52,014 nt of DNA from CAZQNF01 sp964403325 (GCA_964403325.1 CAYOFO010000002.1:1-52014); one strand, 5' to 3'. Counted from the stretch's first letter, positions 14,131 to 23,471 are shown. The notes: generated from the sequence alone by a model not told the origin. Numbers and translations: made by a program.

Positions 14131-16992
14131 ATGAATTCACCTTTACCACCTACCCGACCCATTCGTGATTACGGAAGTATAAAAAATACCACTTCAACCC
14201 CCCGTTCGGGGCACCAGGCCAGAAAAAAAAGGCAGGCCAACCTGGAACGATTGAAATGGTGGCTTTTAGTTCTAGGAACGACCACGGCCGGTTTATTTAT
14301 AATCGCCGCGGCAGTGCTTGGTATCATCAGTTTGGGGCTCGACCCAAACAAATTGCAAAATCGAGTGGTGACGGAAAGCACGAAAATATATGATCGTACC
14401 GGAGAGCATGTTCTCTACGAAATTTTTAACGACCAAAAACGAACCAATGTTAAATTGACCGATATTGCTCCGCTTTTACCAAAAGCAGTAATTGCAGTGG
14501 AGGATAAATATTTTTATGAACATAGCGGTATACGTATCGTGAGTATTTTGCGTGCCGGATTCAATAATCTGATTGGCCGGCGAACCGGTTCGGGAGGAGC
14601 CTCTACCCTTACACAGCAGCTGATTAAAAAAACTATTGTGGGCGATGAGCGCCGGGGATTTGCTGGGTATTTTAGAAAGATAAAAGAAGCGCTGTTGGCT
14701 AAAAAAATTGAAAAAAAATATACCAAAGACGAAATTTTAGCGCTTTATCTTAATGAGATTCCACTGGGTTCGACCAATTATGGCGTAGAGTCAGCGGCGC
14801 AGGCGTATTTTCAGAAAAGCGCCAAAGATTTGGATTTGGCGGAGTCGGCCACAATTGCGGGTATGATCCAAGCGCCGAGCCGGTATCTGAATGATCTTAA
14901 GTCGTTGCAAGATCGACGTGATTTGGTACTGCGCCTGATGTATGATCAGAAATATATTACTCAGGATGAAGAAAAAGCAGCTCAAGCCATACCACTCAAT
15001 TTTCATGCTGGGCGCGGGTTGTCGGTGGCGCCTCATTTTGTGCAATATGTAAAAGCCTTGCTGGCCGATAAGTTTGGTGAAAGTAATATTGATAGCCAAG
15101 GCTATAAAGTTATCACTACACTCGACTACGAAATGCAAACCAGAGCGGAAAAAATTGTGACCGACCTGGGGAATAAATTTTCTAAAGAATACGATGCTAA
15201 CAACGCGGCGCTAGTGGCCATCGATCCTAAAAATCAACAAATTTTAGCCATGGTTGGTTCGCGTGATTATAATAATATAGAAATTGGAGGCACAACCAAT
15301 CATGTTATACAAGATCCGCGCCAACCCGGTTCATCACTCAAGCCGTTTATCTACGCCGCGGCTTTTGAAAAGGGTTTTACGCCAGAGACTGTAGTATATG
15401 ATGTTACTACTGATTTTAATCAGTATGCGCCTAAAAATGCTGATGGTAAAGAATATGGTTTGGTGACGATGCGTAAAGCTTTGCAGGGTTCGCTTAATAT
15501 TCCAGCCATTAAAGCCCTCTATTTAGTTGGCATCAAAAACATGCTTAGTTTTGCCAAACGGTTCGGCTATACCAGTTTGGGTGAAGACGCGGGGTTAAGT
15601 TTGGCGATTGGGGGCAACGAAGTGGTGATGCTCGAACATGTCAATGCCTATGCCACTCTCGCGAACGGCGGCACGTATCGCCCCCCAACGAGTATTTTGC
15701 AAGTAACAAAACCAAGCGGTGAAAAAGTATTTGAGTGGCAGGATACCCAAAAACAAACAGCGGTAACGCCAGAGTTGGCCGCTACAATTGCTAATGTTTT
15801 AACGGATAATGCTTCGCGCACGTATATTTTTGGAGCCAATAATTCCATGGTTTTGCCAGGTGGGCGACCGGTAGCTGCCAAAACCGGTACGACGAATGAG
15901 GATAAAGATGCTTGGACCATTGGGTATACGCCATCACTCGTAGCCGGGGTATGGGTGGGCAATTCACCACGGCGAACACCAATGAAGTTTGGGGGGAATA
16001 AATTGGCGGGTAGTATTTGGAATGAGTTTATGAAACAAACCCTCGACAAAACACCAATCGAAAAATTTCCGACCCCGCCGTCAAACGATGCGCAAAAAGC
16101 GGTTTTACGCGGCAGTGATAATGGAATAAAAATTCCGGTGAATATTATTACCGGGAAAATCGCCGCATCTTCGACACCGTTGAATTTGGTGCGCGAGGAA
16201 ACATTTTTGCCGCCGCACGATATTTTGTTTTATGTCAACAAAGATGATCCGCGCGGACCGGTGCCAGACCACCCAGAATCAGACCCGCAGTATCAAGGTT
16301 GGGAAAATGCTTTGCAAAGCTGGGCCACCCGAATGGCCGCCGCCGGTAAAGCTGTAAATTTTTCTTCGCCACCGACTGAGGTTGATACGCCGCAATCACT
16401 CGAATTGGTGCCAGAGCTTGAAATTGTCTCGCCTGCGGCCAGCTCCACTCTGACCAATCGCAACATTGTATTGAGTGTTAAAACTTCTTCACCGCGCGGA
16501 GTGGTGCGGGTAACGTATCAGATAGACGGTTTCACAGTAAATACTGCCACCAATCCTCCGTTTGAGCACACCTTCTATGCCCAGCAACTAAGTCCGGGTA
16601 TTCACACTCTCAAAGTAATTGCCAGCGATGATCAAGGAAATTTTGCCCAAAAAGACAACATGTTTACTTTAGATGCACCGTTTGATCCGCCGGATATTAG
16701 TTGGGTGGATGCTTCGCCCCTCAGTCTTAAACTGAATGTATTTCCTCGAGTTTTCTTTTTAAACCCATTTCGGTATGAAGAAATGAAAGAAATACAAGTT
16801 TATCTATCTTCCCAAACTGATCCGCAGAGAAAACTTATTTTTACCTTTAATAAAAACGATGAACTGTTTAATCGCCAACTATTTTTTACTTGGAAAAATT
16901 CAACTGGAGTCGGTACGTACACACTTTATGTGGTTATGACAGACAAAGCTGGACGGACCGTAGAAAAAACCTTGGAAGTGAATGTTGAATAA
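14131..16992 (+). CDS. Class A penicillin-binding protein (transglycosylase/transpeptidase) with Ig-like tail
   Basis: This bifunctional enzyme polymerises glycan strands and cross-links peptidoglycan on the outer face of the membrane. The cytoplasmic basic tail (1-42) is followed by a membrane anchor at about 43-69. The GT51 domain carries E124 in AVEDKYFYEHSGI and GASTLTQQLIKK. The transpeptidase domain has S401-x-x-K404, S454-L-N456 and K584-T-G-T, the complete active-site set. Residues from about 755 form Ig/cadherin-like beta domains (ASSTLTNRNIVLSVK, SPGIHTLKVIASDDQGNF) that are not needed for catalysis and may bind wall or surface partners. At 953 residues it is longer than PBP1a of many bacteria. 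A terminator follows at once. Confidence 0.95.
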   Translation: MNSPLPPTRPIRDYGSIKNTTSTPRSGHQARKKRQANLERLKWWLLVLGTTTAGLFIIAAAVLGIISLGLDPNKLQNRVVTESTKIYDRTGEHVLYEIFNDQKRTNVKLTDIAPLLPKAVIAVEDKYFYEHSGIRIVSILRAGFNNLIGRRTGSGGASTLTQQLIKKTIVGDERRGFAGYFRKIKEALLAKKIEKKYTKDEILALYLNEIPLGSTNYGVESAAQAYFQKSAKDLDLAESATIAGMIQAPSRYLNDLKSLQDRRDLVLRLMYDQKYITQDEEKAAQAIPLNFHAGRGLSVAPHFVQYVKALLADKFGESNIDSQGYKVITTLDYEMQTRAEKIVTDLGNKFSKEYDANNAALVAIDPKNQQILAMVGSRDYNNIEIGGTTNHVIQDPRQPGSSLKPFIYAAAFEKGFTPETVVYDVTTDFNQYAPKNADGKEYGLVTMRKALQGSLNIPAIKALYLVGIKNMLSFAKRFGYTSLGEDAGLSLAIGGNEVVMLEHVNAYATLANGGTYRPPTSILQVTKPSGEKVFEWQDTQKQTAVTPELAATIANVLTDNASRTYIFGANNSMVLPGGRPVAAKTGTTNEDKDAWTIGYTPSLVAGVWVGNSPRRTPMKFGGNKLAGSIWNEFMKQTLDKTPIEKFPTPPSNDAQKAVLRGSDNGIKIPVNIITGKIAASSTPLNLVREETFLPPHDILFYVNKDDPRGPVPDHPESDPQYQGWENALQSWATRMAAAGKAVNFSSPPTEVDTPQSLELVPELEIVSPAASSTLTNRNIVLSVKTSSPRGVVRVTYQIDGFTVNTATNPPFEHTFYAQQLSPGIHTLKVIASDDQGNFAQKDNMFTLDAPFDPPDISWVDASPLSLKLNVFPRVFFLNPFRYEEMKEIQVYLSSQTDPQRKLIFTFNKNDELFNRQLFFTWKNSTGVGTYTLYVVMTDKAGRTVEKTLEVNVE

Positions 16993-17012
16993 ATTTTTGA
17001 ATAAAGGGAAGG

Positions 17013-17038
17013 AAAAATCGGCTGCCAGGCCGATTTTT
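17013..17038 (+). terminator. Intrinsic terminator after the PBP gene
   Basis: AAAAATCGGC (17013-17022) and its perfect complement (17029-17038) around a 6-base loop, with a T6 run at the 3' side. Located 20 bases after the PBP stop. Confidence 0.88.
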
Positions 17039-17109
17039 TGTCTGCGTATTTTTATAAGTATTTTATCTGTCTTCGGGTATGCTGGGAAGGTAATTTTTTA
17101 TAGAACATT

Positions 17110-20100
17110 ATGCCAAAAAGAAAATTTTTATTTGCCATTTTTGTATGTTTTAGTTGCTTGTTATGTTTGGTGCAAATTTTGCAGGCAGCACCCAGTGACA
17201 TTATTATTAACGAAATTGGCGGCTATCCTACCAGCACCCATGAATGGGTAGAAATTTGGAATCGCAGTAGTGCTGCAGTAGATATAAAAGACTGGAAATT
17301 TTGGGAAAATAATACCAATCATACTTTGGCAGCAGTTGGTAGGTCTTCCGCCACAATAAACGCTGGTGAGTACGGAGCTATTTGCCAAGACGCCGATCGT
17401 TTTTTACTCGATCACCCGGACTTTAGCGGCGTGGTCCTAGATTCAGCTTGGATCAGTCTGAGTGAACAGGGAGAAGAAATCGGCCTTAAAGATAGTGCAG
17501 GAAACTTTGTAGAAAAACTTGTTTATATTCCCTGGAGCAAAGCTGCACTGGAGCGCAAGGATCCATATCTGGATGATTATACGGCCAACAATTGGCAAGA
17601 GCGACAGAGTGGAGATACGGTTGGTTTTGTTAATAGTAATGTAAAAATAGTGGTGGCTTCCACCACACCCTTTCCTTCCGTTACCTCAACATTAGAAACA
17701 GTAACACCAACCACGAGTTATGAAATAGTTTTACCAACCAGCACACCTATTCTTACCACCTCCACACCATCGCCCACCTCAACCATAAGTATTTCTCCCA
17801 TTGATCCGCCATCAGTCTTGCCAGCAGAAGTTACCAGCACAGTGAGTATTGCCACCACCTCACCAAACTGGCAACAGATCAAAATAAATGAATTTGTTTC
17901 TTATGTGGATACTGGCCAGGAAGAATGGGTGGAGCTATTTAACACAGCCACTACTTCAATTACGTTGAACGGTTTAGTTTTGTGTGATGGTCGTGAAGGA
18001 AGTTGTGCTATAGCAACTCCAACCGGAACCATGGCCGCAGGGTCTTGGCAGACTGTTGTGCTAAGTGGTAACCACCTTAACAATGATGCTGATACGATTC
18101 TTCTCAAAGATCCACTCGGTACTATTTTGGATTCAGTGAGTTATGCCAACAAAACTGCACCCGCTAAAGGCAATAGTTTGGCGCGCATAAGTGATGGTGT
18201 GGATACGGACAAAGATACTGACTGGGCAATTACGACCACTGCTACACCAGGGGAAAATAATCGTATTACTACGCCGGTAGTAGCGCCACCTTTTAGTCGT
18301 GAGATTAATCGGTCGAGCGAGATTGTTGGGGCGGTTATCAAAACCAACCCGGTCGCGGTAAACACAGGAGTTATCTTGAATGAAATTTTTCCTAATCCGG
18401 CTGCGGTCGCTGACACCGAATACATTGAAATAAAAAATACGAGTACAGTGGCCGTGGATATTTCCGGTTGGAAAATTCAAGATGAGGGTGCGAGCTATGT
18501 GTTGGATGGAAGTTTATTGCCCGGACAGTATGCTGTTTTTTATCGCGCGCAAACCAAAATTGCTCTTAATAATACCGTAGCTGAAAAAGTGCAATTATTC
18601 ACCAAGACAGGAGAAGTAAGCAGTGAGGTAAGTTATGCTAGCGCCAAGAAAAATCAAAGCTATAGTTACGACGGGGTGCAATGGCACTGGACCAATACGA
18701 TTACTCCTGGGCAAGAGAATATTTTTGTTGAGCCAGTTCCGTTGGTAAAAGTTGAAAATCAATCAATTTTAAAGATTCAGAATCCGACATTTACAGAAGT
18801 GGGAGAAAAAATTACTTTGAGTGCGGTGGGGTCAGCGGATCGGTATGGGAAAGTTCCGCAGATAGAGTGGTATGTAGACAATAAAATTCTAAAGGGAGCG
18901 CAAGCGCATTATGTTTTTACCCAGCCGGGCATATATCAAGCGCGGGTCATCTTGACCCTGCAAACAGGAGAAAAACAAGAAAAATTTTTTACTATTGTGG
19001 TAGGCGAAGCAGCTTTGCTTAAAAATAAAAAAATATCTTTAGCTGAAGTATATCCCAACCCGGTTGGAAGTGATATGGATGAATTTATTGAGCTTTTCAA
19101 TAATACTACCACCACACTCGACATTTCCGGCTGGAAGCTTAAAAATAAGCACACCTTTGTTTTTGCAACAGGTACGGTGGCCAACGCCGGAGAAAGGCTA
19201 GTGTTTTATCGTTCGATTACCAAATTAGCCTTAAGTAATACCAACGAATTGGTAGAGTTGGTAAACAGCGAAGGTCAAACAATTGATGTTCTGCGTTATA
19301 CAAAAGCTCCCGAAGGAAAAAGTTTTAATAGTATGGCTGTAAGCAAGGAATGGGGTGAACCATCACCAGGCGAAGATTTTATAGAATCTGTAGACGAGAA
19401 CGCCCAAGACGAAACAACAAGCGGGTCAGCTGCGTCCGAGAAAGCAAAAAAAGTATCTGCCGGTAAGAAAAATATTCCCATAGCCATGACTGTTGAGCAG
19501 GCGCGTGAACAGGATAAAGATACGATGGTAAAAATTGAAGGGCAGGTAACAGTCTTGCCCGGAATTTTTGGCTCACAGTATTTTTATATTCAAAGCGCCA
19601 GTTCGGGTTTACAGATTTACCAGAGTGCTAAAAAATTTCCCAACCTAAAAATAGGTGATAGAGTTGAGGTGGTGGGAAAAATAAGCGAAGCAAGTGGTGT
19701 GAAGCGAGTATCAGTAAAAAATAAAGAAGGTATTGTAGTATTATCGTTGCAAGGAGCACTTGCTCCTCAGTCCATTTTAGCAACAGAAATAGGGGAAGAA
19801 AGAGCGGGGCAATTAGTAACCCTGAGTGCGGATATAACAGAAGTAAAAACCAGTATGGTGTATATAGATGATGGCGAAGCTGAGGGTGTGGTTGTGTTTA
19901 AAAAAGGTGCACAGATAAATAAAAAACTCTTAAAAGAAGGAGAAAAAGTTCAAGTAATCGGTGTGGTCGAGCACTCGGGTGCAGGTTGGCAAATCTGGCC
20001 ACGTAGCCAAGCAGATATGGTGGTAAAAAACGAGATCGTAAAAAAAGACAAAGAGGGTGTATTGGTTACAGGGTCTGTTCCCACAGCCGATAGTAAAGCA

Positions 20101-20238
20101 GCGAGAGTGATAGTAATTTTTGGGGTAGGAGCACTTTTAGTTGCTTGGATAGTACGGTTTCGCGGTGCTCTTGTTCAAGAGTGGTTTAAAAGAATCTTTA
20201 AAAGATCGGGAGAGATTATTGGTCGTGGTCGGGGTTAA
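17110..20238 (+). CDS. Large surface protein with four lamin-tail domains and OB-fold domains
   Basis: A 1042-residue exported protein with a signal peptide (about 1-27, ending VQILQAA). Four lamin-tail (LTD) domains can be seen from their start motifs: IIINEIGGYPTSTHEWVEIW, IKINEFVSYVDTGQEEWVEL, VILNEIFPNPAAVADTEYIE and ISLAEVYPNPVGSDMDEFIE. A Thr/Ser/Pro-rich linker lies between the first two, and a PKD-like domain between the third and fourth. After a charged linker come two OB-fold-like repeats (about 795-970: TMVKIEGQVTVLPG, GDRVEVVGKI, then QLVTLSADITEV, GEKVQVIGVV). A single C-terminal membrane helix (about 1000-1016) is followed by a basic tail. LTD domains often accompany secreted nucleases and OB folds bind nucleic acids or sugars, so extracellular DNA binding is a reasonable guess; no nuclease motif is seen. 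Confidence 0.85.
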   Translation: MPKRKFLFAIFVCFSCLLCLVQILQAAPSDIIINEIGGYPTSTHEWVEIWNRSSAAVDIKDWKFWENNTNHTLAAVGRSSATINAGEYGAICQDADRFLLDHPDFSGVVLDSAWISLSEQGEEIGLKDSAGNFVEKLVYIPWSKAALERKDPYLDDYTANNWQERQSGDTVGFVNSNVKIVVASTTPFPSVTSTLETVTPTTSYEIVLPTSTPILTTSTPSPTSTISISPIDPPSVLPAEVTSTVSIATTSPNWQQIKINEFVSYVDTGQEEWVELFNTATTSITLNGLVLCDGREGSCAIATPTGTMAAGSWQTVVLSGNHLNNDADTILLKDPLGTILDSVSYANKTAPAKGNSLARISDGVDTDKDTDWAITTTATPGENNRITTPVVAPPFSREINRSSEIVGAVIKTNPVAVNTGVILNEIFPNPAAVADTEYIEIKNTSTVAVDISGWKIQDEGASYVLDGSLLPGQYAVFYRAQTKIALNNTVAEKVQLFTKTGEVSSEVSYASAKKNQSYSYDGVQWHWTNTITPGQENIFVEPVPLVKVENQSILKIQNPTFTEVGEKITLSAVGSADRYGKVPQIEWYVDNKILKGAQAHYVFTQPGIYQARVILTLQTGEKQEKFFTIVVGEAALLKNKKISLAEVYPNPVGSDMDEFIELFNNTTTTLDISGWKLKNKHTFVFATGTVANAGERLVFYRSITKLALSNTNELVELVNSEGQTIDVLRYTKAPEGKSFNSMAVSKEWGEPSPGEDFIESVDENAQDETTSGSAASEKAKKVSAGKKNIPIAMTVEQAREQDKDTMVKIEGQVTVLPGIFGSQYFYIQSASSGLQIYQSAKKFPNLKIGDRVEVVGKISEASGVKRVSVKNKEGIVVLSLQGALAPQSILATEIGEERAGQLVTLSADITEVKTSMVYIDDGEAEGVVVFKKGAQINKKLLKEGEKVQVIGVVEHSGAGWQIWPRSQADMVVKNEIVKKDKEGVLVTGSVPTADSKAARVIVIFGVGALLVAWIVRFRGALVQEWFKRIFKRSGEIIGRGRG

Positions 20239-20297
20239 GGCTTGCTTTATGGTTTATTTTATGATATTTTATTTGGGTAAATAAACATATTCACCCA

Positions 20298-20385
20298 GGA
20301 AGGGTGGCCGAGTGGTTTAAGGCAACAGTCTTGAAAACTGTCGTGTCGCAAGGCACCGTGGGTTCGAATCCCACCTCTTCCGCCA
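20298..20385 (+). tRNA. tRNA-Ser (anticodon TGA)
   Basis: A class II tRNA with acceptor stem GGAAGGG paired to CTCTTCC (one G-T), D-arm with TGGCCGAGTGG, anticodon arm ACAGT-CTTGAAA-ACTGT with TGA at 20332-20334, a long variable arm and the T-arm GTGGGTTCGAATCCCAC. The discriminator G and the CCA end (20383-20385) are encoded. Confidence 0.95.
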
Positions 20386-20390
20386 GTATT

Positions 20391-20422
20391 AAAATAAGCG
20401 CATTCACAGCGCCTATTTTTTT
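20391..20422 (+). terminator. Terminator after tRNA-Ser(TGA)
   Basis: GCGC (20398-20401) and GCGC (20409-20412) around a 7-base loop, extended beyond one mismatch by AAAATA/TATTTT, followed by a T7 run. Confidence 0.75.
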
Positions 20423-20445
20423 AAATGGTAGGTAAAAATAAATTT

Positions 20446-20571
20446 ATGAAATTTGTTTTTGGGATAAATCCGTCGCAAGAGATAAGAAAGAGAATTGTGG
20501 TGTTGCAAAAAATTTTAAACAATTTCAAATTACTTTTGAAACAGTAGAAAGTTTTGGATAAGTCGTTGTTT
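20446..20571 (+). pseudogene. Possible remnant of a 2H-phosphoesterase-like gene
   Basis: An ATG at 20446 opens a reading of 33 codons, MKFVFGINPSQEIRKRIVVL and so on, resembling the N-terminus of 2'-5' RNA ligase/2H enzymes. It stops at 20545-20547. In another frame the text continues as FKQFQITFETVESFG and then stops again. This looks like a decayed gene start with a frameshift in an A/T run. The rest of the region to 20654 shows no gene. The match is by eye and short. Confidence 0.35.
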
Positions 20572-20654
20572 TTGGTATAAGTTTCTTATTTTATTCTTTG
20601 CTCGTTTCATCGTTGATTTTTAAAACTGAAGCAAACTAAATACATTTAATAAAT

Positions 20655-21808
20655 CTAATTTAATTGCAATTCTTTCATGAAAAATGTAAGTCTTGTTCTA
20701 GCTTCTTCTAAACTCATTCGATCGTTTAAGTTACAGGTAAGCAAGTTTGCGATATCAAAAATTTTTTTAAAAATATCCTCAAACTTTTCTTTTGGCAGTT
20801 GTTTTGGATTGCTAAGCTCTGTCCATTCACCCCTTCTATTTACCAGAGCATGTTTTAGTGCCGTGCCAATTTCATAATTCATCCGACTGGCAGCCATAGT
20901 ATTATCCACTTGATGCGGATCGTTATAAGAAGGCCGGTTAGGCATAAGTAAATTTCCTTTGTTTAAGACTACGTTCGCTCGCTCACCAATAATATAAATT
21001 CCATCAAGATCAAATAATAATGCCCGATAGGTACCCGAAGCGGTTTTTACTACGCCAATATTATCAAGACTTAAGTCTTGAATCATCAAACCGTTTTTCT
21101 GCAAAAATTCACATACTGCGATAACATCCATCATAACGGATAAAAGATCAGACAAAGACCAAGGAAGATCGAAGGTTAATCCATCCAGTTTTGTTTCTAT
21201 GGTTTCTAGGTCCGGGTAATGTTTTACGCATAGAGTATCCCTATCTGGAAAGTACTCAAAAATTTCAACAATATTGTCATGAGGCAAAATTTTACATAAA
21301 TGTTGCATGGCTCGTCGATGAATGCGTCGATTGTGTAAGTCGATAAATTTTTTTCCATCATCTCGATAAACAACAGTTGCACCAGAAAAGTTTTCGCCAT
21401 ATGCAACTACATTCTTGGTACGAGAATTTTCGTAACTTCCATTGAACCATTTTTTAGGATAAATAACCGTTTCATTTCTTCCGTAGTAAGTTCGCCGCTT
21501 AAACGGTGTTTTATTTCAGTGTCGAGCGCTTTTTGCAAATAAAAAATTGCCATATCGAAATGCCTTAGATCATGGCCATCCAAAGGCATGTTTTGGCTAT
21601 TCATGTGCTCTCGCAAACGATAGAGTAAATGTTCGGTTTCTAAGCCTTGAGCGATCACCATTTCATCAGTACTTCTGTCCAGTCGTAAAAATTCATCGGT
21701 AATAGCTTGGACGAACTCTTTAAAAACATCGGGAGAAATGGGGGATTCATCGGTCGTAAGACGATTATAAAAAGCTTCAAGATGCGGGTTGTCAATAATA
21801 TGGACCAT
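20655..21808 (-). pseudogene. Kinase-like gene split by a -1 frameshift (pseudogene or programmed frameshift)
   Basis: Two frames together make one protein of about 384 residues. The 5' part starts at ATG 21808 (MVHIIDNPHLEAFYNRL), behind a promoter, and runs in frame to a TAG at 21407. At 21455-21449 lies A-AAA-AAT, a canonical-looking -1 slippery heptamer. Shifting there joins EEMKRLFIL to KKWFNGSYENSRTKNVVAYG and on to ENFSGATVVYRDDGKKFI, which reads like a kinase glycine-rich loop and N-lobe. The remaining part has IQDLSLDNIGV (catalytic-loop-like, HRD replaced by IQD) and LLFDLDG (DFG-like). A 5-bp hairpin follows the slippery site at 21419-21434. No start codon other than ATG 21308 serves the second frame, and that one would drop the N-lobe. 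So either a single-base loss in an A-run killed the gene, or expression needs frameshifting. Confidence 0.65.
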
Positions 21809-21818
21809 AAGAATTTTC

Positions 21819-21847
21819 AGTATAACAAAGTCTAAAATTGGCGGCAA
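21819..21847 (-). promoter_or_regulatory. Promoter of the split kinase-like gene
   Basis: On the minus strand TTGCCG (21842-21847) and TATACT (21819-21824) have a 17-base spacer. Transcription would start only a few bases before ATG 21808, which supports that start over the longer frame opening inside the -35 box. Confidence 0.7.
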
Positions 21848-21905
21848 GGAGAAAAATATAGTATTCTTCTATCAATTCCTATGCTTATAGTTAACGATAA
21901 ATCCT

Positions 21906-22550
21906 ATGTCCCCATCCGAAATAAACGAACTCGCGCAAATTATTTGGGATTATCACCATCTTAACCACGGGCTTAAAAAAACCGAAGCCATTTTGGTTTT
22001 GGGTAGTCACGATGTGCGAGTGGCGGAGTACGCAAGCGATTTGTATTTGGCTGGCTACGCACCACTCCTTATTTTCTCCGGTGGATTTGGCCACCTTACC
22101 CAAGGCGTCTTTGCAAAACCTGAAGCTGAACTGTTTGCGGAAATCGCCGTTCGTAGAGGTGTGCCGCGCGCGAGCATTTTAAAGGAAAACCGTTCTACGA
22201 ATACGGGAGAAAATATTGTGATGGTTCGCACGCTTCTTCAGGAAAAAGGTTTAAACACTCAATCTTTTATTGTGGTACAAAAACCGTATATGGAACGGCG
22301 CAGCTATGCCACATTTAAAAAAGTATGGCCCGAGCCGGAAATAATAGTCACTTCGCCACCAATTTTATTCGCCGATTATCCAATCCCGGGTATAACACGC
22401 GAGCAAGTGATAAATATAATGGTAGGGGATTTGCAGCGCATAAAAATCTACCCAGACAAAGGTTTTCAAATTCCGCAGGCAATTCCGCAAAATGTTTGGA
22501 GTGCCTACGAAAAACTCGTGGCCGTGGGGTTTACGAACGAACTAGTTTAG
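21906..22550 (+). CDS. YdcF-like DUF218 protein
   Basis: DUF218 proteins (YdcF, SanA, ElyC) form a Rossmann-like fold. Some act in envelope metabolism, and others are soluble with unclear substrate. The 214 residues carry the fold's landmarks: AILVLGSHDVRVAEYASDLY, then PLLIFSGGFGHLTQGVFAKPEAE with the GG turn, followed by ILKENRSTNTGENI, which matches the typical E-x-x-S-x-N-T-x-EN motif. The ending VVQKPYMERRSYATF is also typical. There is no membrane segment, so this is the cytoplasmic YdcF-like subgroup. It starts 97 bases from the oppositely oriented kinase-like gene. Confidence 0.88.
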   Translation: MSPSEINELAQIIWDYHHLNHGLKKTEAILVLGSHDVRVAEYASDLYLAGYAPLLIFSGGFGHLTQGVFAKPEAELFAEIAVRRGVPRASILKENRSTNTGENIVMVRTLLQEKGLNTQSFIVVQKPYMERRSYATFKKVWPEPEIIVTSPPILFADYPIPGITREQVINIMVGDLQRIKIYPDKGFQIPQAIPQNVWSAYEKLVAVGFTNELV

Positions 22551-22568
22551 GTTTGTAATTTTTATGTT

Positions 22569-22602
22569 AAGGAGTAAAATAAAAATGTTTATTTTTCGAT
22601 GA
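22569..22602 (+). promoter_or_regulatory. Shine-Dalgarno site and five-codon leader peptide coupled to the 2H-like gene
   Basis: AAGGAG (22569-22574), a rare good ribosome binding site here, precedes ATG 22585 by ten bases. That ATG opens MFIFR followed by TGA at 22600-22602, overlapping the ATG of the next gene as ATGA. The arrangement suggests translational coupling. Confidence 0.5.
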
Positions 22603-23327
22603 GTCACCGTAGAGTTATGAGTAACAATTATTTTTTGAAACAAAAAGAAAGTGTCCAAGAGCTGGAAAACTCTTTTGCTAACGGGGTTGGTAGGTCAACA
22701 GTAGTTGAAATGCAAAAAAATTATGCCGATGATGATCAAATATGTCTAACCTCGGTAGTTTTTATCCCCCAAGACATTTCTCAAAAGATTGTGGTGAGTA
22801 TTATTGAAAAATTAAAACAAATTGATCCGGGTCATTATTTTTATTCACCAGAATCAATGCATTTAACCATTAAAAATGTAAGAACAATAAATAAGCCGCC
22901 TTTATTTTCTGAAATAGACATCAATAAAGTAAACCGGTTATTGTGCGAGATGGTTCCACAGTTCCCGGTGTTTGAATTGAGCGTTGAGGATGTTCTTTTG
23001 TTTCCCACGAGTTTATCAGTTATGGCTTACTCAAACGAAACTTTGCAAAAATTAGTTTTGGCTTTAGATAAGGGTTTGCAAGAAATTGGTGTACCGGACA
23101 ATAAAAAATATTTTTCAAATTCTATATTCTGGGGGAACATAACCATTTGCCGGTTCACGCAACCTCCATCACCTGATTTTATTGATGAGGTCAAAAGGAT
23201 GAGAAATGTAAAAATTGGAAAATTTAAAGTTAAAAAAGTAAACTTGGTTACTTCTAATGCAGTGTGTTTTCCAGCATCGAGAAATATAATTGGAGAATAC
23301 GAGTTAAGAAAAGATTTGGTACTCTAA
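22599..23327 (+). CDS. 2H-phosphoesterase-like protein with a degenerate second motif
   Basis: The 2H superfamily (2'-5' RNA ligase, cyclic phosphodiesterases) uses two H-x-T/S motifs. In this 242-residue protein the first is intact (H88-x-T90 in SMHLTIKNV). The position of the second reads WGNITICRFT, with N180 in place of histidine. The surrounding secondary structure (VVFIPQDISQKIVVSIIEKL, then VFELSVEDVLLFP and KFKVKKVNLVTS) fits the fold well. It may be catalytically altered or act as a binding protein. The alternative start ATG 22617 would remove six residues. The gene stands between DUF218 and a tRNA. Confidence 0.72.
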   Translation: MSHRRVMSNNYFLKQKESVQELENSFANGVGRSTVVEMQKNYADDDQICLTSVVFIPQDISQKIVVSIIEKLKQIDPGHYFYSPESMHLTIKNVRTINKPPLFSEIDINKVNRLLCEMVPQFPVFELSVEDVLLFPTSLSVMAYSNETLQKLVLALDKGLQEIGVPDNKKYFSNSIFWGNITICRFTQPPSPDFIDEVKRMRNVKIGKFKVKKVNLVTSNAVCFPASRNIIGEYELRKDLVL

Positions 23328-23406
23328 AAAAAATCTGTAATATTCCTGTTTGGAAGATGAGCCTCTTCTTCTAAGGGCTTTATAGTTATAAAATAACCGT
23401 AGGGCC

Positions 23407-23434
23407 TTGAAATAATGACAAAAATGGGTATAAT
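23407..23434 (+). promoter_or_regulatory. Promoter of tRNA-Ser(CGA)
   Basis: TTGAAA (23407-23412) and a perfect TATAAT (23429-23434) with a 16-base spacer, about 38 bases before the mature tRNA. Confidence 0.8.
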
Positions 23435-23471
23435 GCCCCTACCCAACAGTAGTATACAATAAAAAAATCAT

